Assembly (NCBI GenBank): GCA_018136815.1
Contig: CM030936.1
Span: 5,245,774 to 5,309,773 of the forward strand
Length of the DNA stretch: 64,000 nt
Direction: 5' to 3'
Source: Isochrysis galbana
Taxonomy: Eukaryota; Haptophyta; Isochrysidales; Isochrysidaceae
Part shown: piece by piece, positions 10,315-21,101 of the stretch
Numbering within the stretch: the first letter of the stretch is position 1
Layout: every line of letters starts with the position of its first letter
Notes under the pieces: generated by a model
What the model saw: the letters and a program-made list of their open reading frames with translations, nothing else
What the model was told of the DNA's origin: nothing
Databases searched by the model: none
Made by a program: the position numbers and the translations under genes

Positions 10315-10552
10315 ATATAATAAAGTTCACTAGCAACGTTCTCCCGTGAATCGAGAGGTTTTATACTCCTTTCCACACCGCGACTTTCTTCTTAAGCTTG
10401 GCATAAAGCTTTTCCCAAAAGGTATCGTTCTCAGGTCCTTTCCAGAAGGGCACTCCTAGTATGGTGGTATACTCTCCTTCGCCTAGCGTTTTGAGGTAGG
10501 CTAGAGCGTCAGGGACTCGCGTCCCGGAATGTGATCCCAAGCGTATTATCAC
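10315..10552 (-). pseudogene. LINE reverse-transcriptase thumb fragment
   Basis: Minus-strand translation gives AYLKTLGEGEYTTILGVPFW and the following WEKLYAKLKKKVAVWKGV, the stretch after the RT palm in LINE ORF2 (YLGVPF, then W-K-L-K-W). A TAA then interrupts, and the same frame continues NLSIHGRTLLVNFIIY before another stop. The copy at 36600-37115 has Lys at the position of the first stop and reads further. The catalytic YADD region is missing. Confidence 0.75.
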
Positions 10553-10869
10553 ACTCTTTCTTTTGTTTACTCTAGCCCCTGTGGCGTTTCCATACGCGTC
10601 AAGTATATGTATCGCCCTGTGACGTTAGCTAGTGTATTTATGCGGTGTGACAATTGATTTGTCATATGAGTTTCTTCAAATTCTCTTCGAGAGCGTCTTG
10701 CCGCTTCGCAAGGGCGTCAAGTAACTTTCGCGAAAGTTGGACGTGAGGGGCCGCCCGCATAGCGTTTTCGTATGTAACGTTGGTGTGATTACAGTGGGAG
10801 AAAAAATGACGTGAGGCGTGAGGCGACAAGCGTCTAATCACCCACCCCACCACACACACTCTCTTACAT

Positions 10870-11027
10870 CTTACATCCACTTTGACGCGAGCATAGGCTG
10901 ATGGTGATTGAACGCTTTTCCATGCTGTGGGGGTGATGGCGATTGAACGCGTTCCACGTGTAGACTGATGGTGATTGAACGCTTTTTCTATGCTGTGGGT
11001 GATGGTGATTGAGCGCTTCTCGCCTGA
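10870..11027. repeat. Minisatellite of ~34-bp half units (gattgaacgc)
   Basis: Alternating half units, tgatggtgattgaacgcttt and tgatggcgattgaacgcgtt, each about 33-36 bp. The same array is present at about 62238-62437. The array ends at gagcgcttctcgcct, and the R2 element begins at the next base. Confidence 0.85.
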
Positions 11028-11362
11028 GGACTGCTCACGGCGCAAGCTGGTAAGCGCCGTTCTTCTTTGGCGACGAGAGGTTCCTCCCCCCCCCCCCCCC
11101 CGGTGCTTTTTCTCGGAGAGCCGCCCGACGTAGGTCGGTCCGCCTCAATGGATTTTCCCTCATTTTAACTTGTGGGCAGTTAGAATGGGAGCCGGGGGCA
11201 TATGCGAGGGGGGAGATTTGGAGGGGTGCATAGGTGTATGTATCTGTGTTAACAGCACGCGCCAAAGTGTACGGGCAGGTGCGCTGAGGGCTGTCGTGTT
11301 AGTATCGGGCTAGTGAGAGTAGTGGTACTAATGCTCAGTTAGATTATTATTAGATAACAATA
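11028..11362 (+). mobile_element. R2 dispersed repeat, copy A
   Basis: Begins gaggactgctcacggcgc, contains a poly-C tract and the conserved block cgacgtaggtcggtccgcct, and ends actaatgctcagtta followed by an attattatt tail. An inverted copy lies at 17655-17990. The terminal ATT repeats suggest a LINE- or SINE-type tail. I could not find a target-site duplication. Confidence 0.7.
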
Positions 11363-11532
11363 GTTCCACACAATCTTAGTTAAGCTTGAGTTCAAGATCC
11401 ATGCATCCACGCCCCCCATTTCAGCCATGCGACACATGTGCATGCACGTCCACGGTCAGCCACAGACACTTGGCAGGCAACCGCGCACGAGATGAGGGGC
11501 TACGATGCATACTAGAGCACCTTTTACAGTGG

Positions 11533-12387
11533 TCAGACCCATCCAGGTCCGCGCCGTCCCTTCGTTTTGACCCTCCCAGTACTGCCGCCATCCCATTCCT
11601 CTTTATTCTCCCACTTGGATTCGAACCGGGGGTTACCCTTCACATGCACCGGCTCTCCGTCGCGGTACAAAATAGAGGGAGCCTTGATGGCCTCCTTCCT
11701 GCTCTGTGTGTAGGGCAGGCGGGGCGGGGCGAGCTTAGGCGCGTCCAAGCCGTCAGCTGCATAATCACGCTCCTCAGCGTACCGACCGAGTACTCGTTGA
11801 CGTTCCAACTTGCTCTCCACCCGCGCTGCACGCTCGGCTCTCCGTGCCATGGTGTCCAGCTCAGTTTGAAGACTGCACAGGTCGGCGCTCAGCAGGAAAT
11901 CAAGCGCAGCATCCGTGTCGCCCTTGGCCTTCCGGAGAGCGTAACAACAGGCTTCCCGCGAGACATTAGGCATCATTTCACATAATAGGGCCTCTGGCGG
12001 CGTGAGTTGGGTATCGGTCGGCCCAGCATCGGCCGGCACTTGAATGGCGTCCTTACCAGGTCGAGCTTCCAGTCCTGGTGCCGCCAAATGGCGGCCAACT
12101 ACGGCGGAGCTAGGCCCGTCGTCCTTGCCCCTTTGGTGGCTATCCGTAGCCTGCGTGGACGACGGCGGCGGCGCACCCTGCAATGCTGCCCCCTGCGACT
12201 GCAGTGAAGACTGAAGCCTCAGTGCGTGCAACTCATCGCGCAGTGCTTGTGTGTCCTCGATCCCGTGCGCGGCGAGCAGCTCGAGCACGTCTGCCAGCAC
12301 GCCCTCCTCGCCGTCTGCGAGCACGCCGGCAACGTAAACATGCACCTCCTCGTCTAGCGCACTGAGCAACGAGGCCTCCGCAGGCAT
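11533..12387 (-). CDS. CUE-domain protein, CUEDC2-like
   Basis: Predicted protein of 284 residues in one exon. Residues about 130-170 form a CUE domain (PEALLCEMMPNVSREACCYA, then the TDAALDFLLS helix); CUE domains bind ubiquitin. It is followed by a charged helix (LERQRVLGRYAEERDYAADG) and a C-terminal ILYRDGEPVHVKGNPRFE motif that resembles the end of animal CUEDC2 (RYRDNKVVSTKGERF type). The N-terminal helical region (SLLSALDEEVHVYVAGVLAD) is also like CUEDC2. Function in algae is unknown; in animals CUEDC2 acts in ubiquitin-dependent control of signalling. The gene lies between the two inverted R2 copies. A short 3' intron is possible. Confidence 0.7.
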   Translation of the reverse strand: MPAEASLLSALDEEVHVYVAGVLADGEEGVLADVLELLAAHGIEDTQALRDELHALRLQSSLQSQGAALQGAPPPSSTQATDSHQRGKDDGPSSAVVGRHLAAPGLEARPGKDAIQVPADAGPTDTQLTPPEALLCEMMPNVSREACCYALRKAKGDTDAALDFLLSADLCSLQTELDTMARRAERAARVESKLERQRVLGRYAEERDYAADGLDAPKLAPPRLPYTQSRKEAIKAPSILYRDGEPVHVKGNPRFESKWENKEEWDGGSTGRVKTKGRRGPGWV

Positions 12388-12659
12388 GGGACCTCACAGA
12401 ACTCCTCCCGCACGCTCCCCGAGAGCCCCGCCGTCTCGGTCTGGGGCCACCCTCTCCCCTCTCTCCTTCTCTCCGTCCCCCCTCTCCCTCTCCCTCCCCT
12501 CCCTCTCTGATGGCGCTCTCTCTTGTCTCAGCGCATAAAGCCGGAGAGAAGAGAGGGGGGGGGCTGGGGGGGGGGCACAGGAAGAACGGGGGAGAAAGAT
12601 AGAAAGAAGCGGGAAGGAGAGGGGGGGGGGACCGGCCCCTCCGCAGTCAGTTCGCTTCA

Positions 12660-13230
12660 TTCAACTCTTAGGGAGTACTCTACTCCTACTGGCCTGCTTG
12701 TTCTCCGTACCTAGCCAATGCTTAGCCACATTGGTCCTCCCCCTTGGTATTTTGGCCCCTTCAGGCTTTGTGGCCCTCCTGAGTCTTGAGTCCAGCAGTT
12801 TACTCAGCCCACATGTACTGGAGAGCTGGCCCACATGGCAGCACATGGCACATGGGACTAGGAGCTAGGAGTGCAGGAGTGCCCCTCCGCCCTCCGCCCC
12901 TCCTGACTCCTGACCCGCGCCCATTGGGGGTCTGGGTCAGGGTGGTGAATGTGAATGCATGTGAGTTGTGAATGCTCAGCTCATGCCTCATGCCTCAAGC
13001 CAGAAGGCAGAGTCTAAGGGTGACCAACGGCCCCCCCGGAGGAAGGGGAGTTGGAGCGGGGGGGGGGGGAGGGCACGGGGCGCCTCCCCCATCATATCTA
13101 AGTATAAACTTAGTGATCCGTTGTGGCTAGGGATGCTAGCCGACAAGACTACTCTAGTCTAGAGCTAGAGCTTAAGAGCTCTAGCTCTGGAGTAGGAGTA
13201 GAGCGTAGAGTAGCTCTACATACAAGACTA
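12660..13230. other. Intergenic with pyrimidine/G tracts and a 12-bp inverted repeat
   Basis: No gene recognised. G runs occur at about 13030-13080. At 13161-13188 the sequence agagctagagct is followed by a 4-base loop and its exact reverse complement. The sequence tataat at 13231-13236 lies about 170 bp upstream of the GT77 start and could be part of its promoter. Confidence 0.4.
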
Positions 13231-13405
13231 GAGTATAATTCTTGAAGGGCGGGCTCTCCGCCGCTGACGGCCCTTCCCGCGCGCCACTCCCCTCCTCCCT
13301 CCCCTCTTCTCCCTCCTCCTCTCGAGCACCTGCTCAGCTGAGCACCTGGCTCCATCCCCACCGGCCACGTCTCGTGGGTTTGCATCTCTCTCTGACGCGC
13401 ACCGG

Positions 13406-16400
13406 ATGCGGCTTGCGAGCATCGCGCTTCTCGCGGCCCTCGGAGCGCTGCTGCTCCTCGGCTGCGGGGTGCGCCTCACGCACTTCCGCCGTGAGACAAG
13501 GCGCACCGTCGTGAGCGAGCCCGGCCGATCGCTCGGACGAGGTGGCTGCCTAATCACCAAGTGGGGTGCCGTGTGGCTGCTCGACGAGCGTCGGCAGCGG
13601 CTGTACGTGGCCGACCCGCCTGAAGGCTGTGAGCAAAGGGCAGCGGTCGTGGAGAGCGATGACCTCTCCGCTTTCCCAAAGGCATATGACGGCGGCTCAG
13701 GCTATACACTCTCCGAAGAGCAGCGCCTCGAGGCGTGCAAGCGGCCCGCGTGCACCGGGCCGGCCCTGACGCTGCCTCTGGCCGCTGCGCACGTGGCCAC
13801 CTCAGGCTCAGTGGTCAACGATCCGGCCGGCACACCTCCGGCCAATGGGTGGGGTATGGGTCCAGCAGACGGGTGGATGGAGCACAGCCCGCTCCGTTAC
13901 AATCAGATTGCCAAGCAGGCGAGCACCACCCCAGCCTCCATTTAGTCATGCCGTGCAGCTGCAAGGGCAGCGGTGGCAGCCACAAGCCGTTCGGATTTGC
14001 CCCAACCTGACTATATGATAATGCCGCTCGCTCATGTAACCTTCTGGCACGCTTATGCAGGCATTCGCACCTGGAGGTGCTTACCACAGCTTGTCAGTCG
14101 GCCAGCCTCTACTCCTCGTCTTTGGTGGCGCGTCTGTCAATGACATGCTGCGCAACTGGGCGCTACATGTGCAGAAGCTCCAGGTATGCTACATGCATTC
14201 TACCCCAATGCAAACAGAGGCATGCTCTACCACAATGTCGCCATGGCAAGACTTGCGAGACCCCCCATGTGTGCTCCCCTCCCTACAGCTTCCATACGTG
14301 GTGACCTGTATGGACGAGTCTCTATTTCAGCTCGCAGGGGAACACGGACTCCCTGCTGCAATGTTTAAACAGGGGCATGAGGCCGCTGGGCCTGGCGTTG
14401 TGACTACTCGCTGGAAATACTTCCGGATGGACCCGAGGGCATTCATGACTATGGGGATTCTCAAAGTGAGTCTCGTCCCAGTGTCCGCTGCGAACAACAA
14501 TCGCGCAGTTGTGGTGTGAGGCTTGCACCTCGGGCATGCCGCTTGCATGCCCTGATCGTCCCCACTCGGCCACTGTCGATCCATATGAGCAAGCACGACT
14601 TTCAAGCGAATCGGAATTGCACGACGCCATGTCCTGGCCGCGCAGGTCCGCTTTTTTCTCGCATTTCTGCGTGCCGGCTTCGACATCTTATGCGCCGATC
14701 TGGATGTCTTATGGCTCAGAGATCCGCGGCCGTGGGTGACAGGCCAGGTGCGGATGGAGGTCGCCTGTAGTTGAACTGTCATAAGTGTTGGACGCCCATC
14801 GTGTGCCCGCCTCCCATGGACGCCGTTAACTTCTGCAGGTGAACGACTCGTTGCTGATCGCCTACGCTGACATCGTCGTGTCGACTGATGTCACATCCGA
14901 TGCTGCCGAGAATGATCGCTCTTCGTGGGGTCTCTACCAAGAGCTCAACACGGGCATGCTCATGCTCAGATCGACTCGAGTGAGGCCATGCGCCGTTGTG
15001 TTGCGGATCCCACTGCAGCCAAAATTCCTGATTTGCGAGTTGACTTGCATCGCGTGGACGCGTACTGCCCGTCCCTCTTACAATGGTGATCTGCGCATTC
15101 GCGTATTCTCAGGGCGCTGTTGTGGTGTGCGAAGCTTGGGTAGCACGGATGTCGCAAGAGATGGTGTCGATCGAGAAACTCCCAAAGAACATGTTGCAGT
15201 GGTGGTCAAACGACCAGGTGAAACCACTCCAGTGTTTCGTCAAACCATCCATGTAGCCACCACGCCTCGCTGATGATGTGCAGCTCACTCCACATTGGCT
15301 CCTCGAATCTTTCCAGACTTTCTTCAACGAAGTGGTCCAACGCTCCCGGGTCCTACCCCACGTCAATGCAAAATCGGCGACTGACGCCACCATGCGTCAA
15401 CAGGCTGCCGTCCACCTACGATCGATACATCCTCGACCTGAAAGCGTTGCTGCCCTTCGAGTCGCTCTTAGTCACGTTGAAGCGCTGGCCACACACCCTG
15501 TCGCAAGGGAACGCGAGCTCGCGGCTCTTCGCGGGATCCAATTCCGTACTCGAGACGGAGTCACTTTTGCCATCGGCACGTTTCCTTATGAACTTTTTGC
15601 GTCGGGGCACACCTTCTTTACGCAATCGTTGCAGGCACGACGCTCCACGCTGCCTGCTCCTTGAGCTGCTCCCGTCTGTGCGCCGGTCTTATGTCATCGA
15701 GGTCAGATACAAAATCGTCGCCCAGCCCGCTCTGCGGCAGCCTCATGGCGTCTCGTCTCCACCCCCCCTCCCCCATGTGTAGAAGCGTCGAGGTTTTTCG
15801 CCAGTTGCCGTGCACACCACATTTCAATTTTGCGACACCGCCGAGTTCGCGTGGGGCAAGCGCTCACGGCTCCGTGAGCGCCTCATGTGGCTTGTGGACC
15901 CAGACTCGTATTACGAGCGCGTTGGTCCAGCGTCTGAGCCGAAGCCAGAGCCCACCGAGCTCGAATACTCGGGATTCCTGCACCTCGACGGTATCACCCT
16001 GCTACTCATGTGCCACCCGCCGTTGTCCTCTCACCATGGGTTTCTTGCACTCCAACTTGAGCTGGGCCCAAGATCAGAGTTGGGGCCAAGATCGAACAAA
16101 GCCATGGAATCCGGGCCCATCCGACCGTTGGATATCTGTCCAGTGCCACACTCGTTAATGGCACCTCCCCCATCCGCAGGAGCACTCTTCGACTTTGACT
16201 ATTGGCCAAAGCCCTACATACGACATGAGGCCTCGGCAATGGTCAAGATTGAAGGGACGGCAGACTTCATCGCTGACGTCTTGAAGCGCCGCGGTGATGT
16301 TCTCTCTATGCGCGACGGGCCAGCCAAGCACCTCATTTTGGAGGCGTTCCAGCGGCGGCTCGTGCACAACGCTATGGCGTTGGCTAGGGTATGCGTAAGG

Positions 16401-17515
16401 CCATCGTAGATCTATGGCGGCGTTTGCCATCGCTATGGTTCGTGTTGTCTTCCCAACGCCCCACTTCTTTGTAGTTCCACGCATCGGCTCTGTTTACCTT
16501 TGCACAGGCGATGAAGCGCAAGCTTATCCTCCCGCCACTGCAATGTTGGTCCGACCGCTTCTGGAACGTGCTCGAGGGAGGACGCTTCCCCGGAGTCAAG
16601 CCTGACGTTCATCCCTTTCCTTTCCATTGCCCATTTGACCATCTCTTTGACAACGAGAAGTGGGCCCATTCGGATGCACCCATCCGAGAGTGAGTACTGC
16701 CCTCGCCTGAAGACCCGCTGTGCTTTTCTCGCTGTGTGCTTCCACCCCTGCCCAATCTGGCGCTTTGCAAGCACGTGCCTCCACGCACGTTCCGCCCCTT
16801 TGACTTTGGCGCCGCGAACTCGCAGGTACTCCTTCCTCAACAACCCCAGAGTGAAGCCTTATGACCGTAACGACACTGTCCGCCTTGTGGTTCGTGGCGC
16901 TATGGCGGAGAAGGTCGATCATACGGGACACGCGCCGGAGCCTAGTCAGCGTGTACTTGAACTTTCGCCGGGAGACGATTATCGGAAAGCGGCAACCGAG
17001 CTCAATTCAAATGGGTGGGAGAACGCGTACGTTGTCAAGGTGTCCGGCAGGCATAGCTCTACTTTTGTGGGCCATATTGCGCCACCGCCCCGCGGTTGCA
17101 GGCTGTGGCCGACCCTTCGCCTGTGTGCAATTCTTAGGTGGGCGCAAGGTCATTGGAGTTGCTATGCGAGTCAATGGGGACGCCACAAGCCAACAAGGAG
17201 TTCAACAATATCATGCACCGCGTGTTGGGCATAGGCGAGCAGATTCGCTATTGTGACGCCGCCGACAATAAGCGGTACACAAATAGGCAGTCTGACCCCA
17301 TCAATTGCACTTGGGGCTTCCATCGCCCCCCTCCCTTGCCGGAAGTGGGCGGGCTGTTGGGCGCATCGCAGTTGCCCGCTTGTGAGCGCGACCCTTCAGT
17401 CATCCTTGCCTCGCGTCTTGCCGAGCCAAAGCGACAGTGGAGCCACACTTTTGGTGGGCTCAGCGCTTGGTCGACCACAGATCGGCCGGGGTATCTATAC
17501 CACCAATACATGTGA
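13406..17515 (+). CDS. GT77 glycosyltransferase (XEG113/arabinosyltransferase-like), 12 exons
   Basis: Type II Golgi-type enzyme; residues about 4-20 are a signal anchor (ASIALLAALGALLLLGCGV). My exon model: 13406-13853, 14098-14183, 14289-14465, 14646-14747, 14839-14979, 15113-15217, 15284-15634, 15783-15990, 16180-16388, 16508-16689, 16826-17039 and 17138-17515. All junctions keep frame, the total is 2601 nt (866 aa), and all are GT-AG except the GC-AG intron at 15635-15782. Diagnostic sequence: the DxD-type AGFDILCADLDVLWLRDPRP (exon 4), GAVVVCEAWVARM (exon 6), TFAIGTFPYELFASG (exon 7), FPFHCPFDHLFD (exon 10) and IREYSFLNNPRV across the exon 10/11 junction, all typical of plant XEG113-type GT77 enzymes that transfer arabinose to hydroxyproline glycans or cell-wall polymers. 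The first intron is the least certain: an alternative acceptor at 14061 would need a different donor. Donor sugar and acceptor cannot be read from sequence. Confidence 0.85.
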
Positions 17516-17654
17516 TGGATAGTGGTGGTATTGGGCTGATAGCTAGGGGGGAAACTGAAGATTCTAGCTTATGGCTGTGGGGGTCCGCCATCACTCGCCG
17601 AGTAAGGCGAGAAGCGTTCATTTGGTCCCACCCCTTCATGTTCATACCGATCAC

Positions 17655-17990
17655 CGATAATAATAATATAACTGAGCATTAGTACCTTTACTCTCACTAG
17701 CCCTTGGTACTAACACGACAACCCTCAGCGCACCTGCCCGTACGCCTCGACGCATGTTGCTGTCACAGATACATACACCTGTGCACCCCTCCACATCTCC
17801 CCCCTCGCAGGCCCCCGGCTCCCATTCTAACCCCCCACAAGTTAAAATGAGGGAAACCCATTGAGGCGGACCGACCTACGTCGGGCGACTCTCCGGGAAA
17901 AAGCACCGGGGGGGGGGGAGGAACTCTCTAATCCAAGAAGAACAGAAGAACGGCCCTTACCAGCTCGCGCCGTGAGCGGTCCTCGAGAAA
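17655..17990 (-). mobile_element. R2 dispersed repeat, copy B (inverted)
   Basis: Reverse complement of the repeat at 11028-11362, with the same cgacgtaggtcggtccgcct block, G/C tract, and attattatt tail next to ctcagtta. It shares the 5' end gaggacc gctcacggcgc. The two copies face away from each other around the CUE and GT77 genes. Confidence 0.7.
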
Positions 17991-18300
17991 TAAATGACTG
18001 CGACTCGAGTAGGGCCAGGCGGAAATATTCCGAAAAACTTGCCCAAATATTCCGCGAAGATATCCCATTAATATCCTGGGAGGCCACCCAAATATCCCCA
18101 AAATATGCCGACCTGGTGAGTTTTTTTTTGGCTCGAGCACTCGAGCACGCGTGAGATAGGCCGAAGCTGCGCACATGTGGCCCAAGCAAGCTAGTGGAGC
18201 ACTGGGGAGGGCAGGGCTGGCCAAGGCGGAGCCATACCTCTAGCAGGCATCGCTCGCGCGGGGGGGGGGAGGGGGGGGGCACGGGGCACGCGCTCTCTGA

Positions 18301-18400
18301 NNNNNNNNNNNNNNNNNNNNNNNNNNNNNNNNNNNNNNNNNNNNNNNNNNNNNNNNNNNNNNNNNNNNNNNNNNNNNNNNNNNNNNNNNNNNNNNNNNNN
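18301..18400. other. Assembly gap (100 N)
   Basis: Exactly 100 unknown bases. The gap interrupts the 3' end of the chromovirus just after its chromodomain, so any 3' LTR would be in or beyond it. Confidence 1.
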
Positions 18401-18409
18401 CAAGCAAAT

Positions 18410-18564
18410 CAGAACAACGACGGAGCAACTCGGAACGAGGCTCCCAGGTGGCTTCTCGAATAGAATAGCCACGCCACTTCACGAGGTACTCGATAGAACC
18501 GCCATGGCTACGACGATCGAGCAACTTTTCAACGATGTACTCGTCGTCAGCCAGCGGCTCTTCA
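18410..18564 (-). pseudogene. Chromovirus integrase C-terminal chromodomain
   Basis: The minus strand reads VDEEPLADDEYIVEKLLDRR, then IEYLVKWRGYSIREATWEPR, a canonical chromodomain (EYLVKWRGY...TWEP). Chromodomains on chromovirus integrases read histone methylation and direct insertion. It is one base out of frame with the upstream integrase: removing one C near 18565 would join the frames, as comparison with the intact copy at 60470-60660 shows. The end is cut by the N gap. Confidence 0.85.
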
Positions 18565-21101
18565 TCAACGAAAAGTATGATACGGCCGGAGGTTCGAGAT
18601 ATGCACCTCCTCCTTGACTAACCGGTTCTCCAAATCACGGAGTCGGTACCTAGTGTCGGACAGAGCCTCTACGACGCGGTAGGGACCCGAGTAGATGAAT
18701 TGCAACTTGTTGGCATGGCCTGGTAATCGCATGCAGACGCGATCCCCAGGTTCGAAACGAGCTGGTCTTTGAGACTTGATGGTAGCGTCACGGACTGACT
18801 CAGCCTGAGCGGCTAGGGTAGCCTCGAGAGCGCTGGACCATGAGAGGCGGAGGCTCGCATTGAGCCTGGATGCGTACGAGCGAACGTCGGCGGACGCCGC
18901 CTCGAGAGCAGTTGGCGAAACGGACTTCGGATCAGAGAGTTGAGCGGGCAGACGCAGCTCACGCCCAAAGATCAAAGACGCTGGAGACCGGGAGGTAACA
19001 CGACCGGAAGAAGCCCTCAACGAGAGGAGTAGGAACGGCAAATGGTCGACCCAATGGCTGCCACCCTCGTTCGAGGCGCGCATCAAACGGATGAGCGTTT
19101 GCTGAGCGCGTTCGACGAAGCCTACACCTTCATGTCGGTACGGCTCTGTACTCGACAAATCAGTCCCGGTGAGCTCCAGAATACGCGAAACAAGAACCGA
19201 CAAAGATTCGAACCGGCGTCGGTTCGAAGCTGCCTAGGGACTCCATAACGCGTCACAATCAAGCGGATGAACATGTCCAAGGCCATCTCCGACGAGGGAT
19301 CCCCATTCGACGGCTCAGCCTCAATCCATCGAGTGAGCGAGTCGATGAAGACGACCAGCTTGTCGTAACCCGAGACTCCAGGCACGAAGTTGTGAGTGGG
19401 AGCCAGTGAGAGCACGTCGCAGTAGACCACATCAAAGGGGTAGGTACCCACGGAGAGACCGGAGGGCGACGCTAGAGCCCTAGGTAGCGGCTTGGCGAGG
19501 GTGCACTCGTGGCATTCTCGGACGTAGGACGCAACGTCGGAAGACATGCCAGGCCAGTATACCCGAGTACGAAGAAGACCAGACATTCGAGAAACTCCGA
19601 GGTGACCGGAGCGATCGTGGTAGGCAAAAAGGTAGCGAGACCGCAACGAGGGCGGAACATAGAGCACTAGCGAGTCCGAGTCGGTGGAGTCAAGGACGGT
19701 GCGATAGTAGACGAGCCCATCGTGAACGACGAAACGGCGAAGCATCTTGGATTGCTGAGCGGGAGCGGGAGCGACAGAACTGGAACACGAATCATCTTCG
19801 GCAATGGGGCCTGAGGCGGCGGCCGGCGGAGGCGACCCTTGGCCTGATGGCTCGTGATTGACCGTCTCTCTTGAGCCTAGGAGTGGCTCTACGAACGGAT
19901 CTTCCGCCAGGGCCGCTCTCATCTCTTCGGAAGTCGGCGTACCCGGAGCCAAATAACTGGACTGGATGGCGGACCCGGAATCGGAGGCTCGACGACGAGA
20001 TCGGTCCAAGGCTTGAAGCCCTCGCGCCGTAGCTACGGAGCGCGTGATGGCAGCCACCGGATGAGACCGTTCACGCTCGGCTAGAGACTCTGAGCCAGGC
20101 TCACGTACCGCTAACGATGCTGGGCCGGCGAGTGGTTCGTCTTCGTGTTCCGGCTCCAGGGATGCTAGCCGGGACAGCCCGTCAGCATCCTGATGAACAG
20201 CTCCTGGTTTATGTTCGACATCGAACCGGTACTCAGCCAACTTGAGAGCCCACCGAGTCAGCCGAGAGGCTGGCCCACCGGCTACTTGATCCTTCATGGT
20301 ATGCAGCCATCGCAGCGCGGAGTGGTCGACGACTAACTTGAACCGACGCCCCCAAAGGTAGGGTCGCCAATTTCGGATTGATTCCAGGGCAGCCAAGAGC
20401 TCAATCTCGGTCACCGTCCAATGGCGTTCGGCCGAGGTGAGACTGCGAGCGTAGTACCCAACGACTCGTTCACGGTTATCGTCTCCTAGCTGCGAGAGGA
20501 TGCCGGCGATACCCAACTTGCTAGCCCCATCGGTCTTGACGATGAAGGGCCGATCATCCCTGGGTGGAGTCAAGACGGGCTCCGAGGTGATCGCTGTCTT
20601 GAGCTCTTGGATAGCTCGGCGACACTCCTCGGACTGGGACTCCTTTGCCACGTCGCAGCCCTTCCGCGTGAGGGCAGTGAGAGGAGCAGCCTTAGCGGCG
20701 AATTGGCGAATGAATCGACGGTAGTAGGAGCAAAGGCCGAGGAAAGATCGAACCGCTTCCAAGGAGTTGATGGATGACGGGTCGATGTCGGCGACAGCTG
20801 CGACCTTCTTCGGGTCCATCTTGAGACCTTCCCTCGAGACAACGTGACCGAGGTACTCCGTAGAGGTGGCAAAGAAGACACACTTGGACATCTTGCAGGT
20901 CAGACCGGCCCACTCTAGCCGCTCGAGAACTAGGTCTAGCCGGTGAAGCATTTGCTCGAACGAAGCCTGTGCCCTGGCCTCTTCGGAAGGACCCACGCCC
21001 GTTGACCAGATGCCCACATCATCGAGGTAAGGCATGCAGATCTCCCACGCTAGCGCACCGAGAACGATGTCCATCAAGCGGCACATGTAGGAGGGACCTG
21101 A
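18565..21101 (-). pseudogene. Chromovirus pol: RT C-terminal half, RNase H, integrase
   Basis: After the stop at 21102 the frame resumes with SGPSYMCRLMD and the RT catalytic box YLDD (MPYLDDVGIW). RNase H follows (FIVKTDGASKLGIAGILSQL; TVTEIELLAALE; LVVDHSALRWLH), then the integrase HHCC finger (HDRSGHLGVS...CHECTLAKP) and core with the Asp residues of YCDVLS and LRTDAGSN. Near 19200 the frame changes by one base, and the downstream frame carries the catalytic Glu (GVGFVERAQQTL) and the GPY/F module (FIYSGPYRVVEALSDTRYRL). Confidence 0.9.

Noticed and set aside
12394..12660. Minus ORF upstream of the CUE gene
   Set aside because: Pro/Ser/Arg low complexity from a CT/GA tract.
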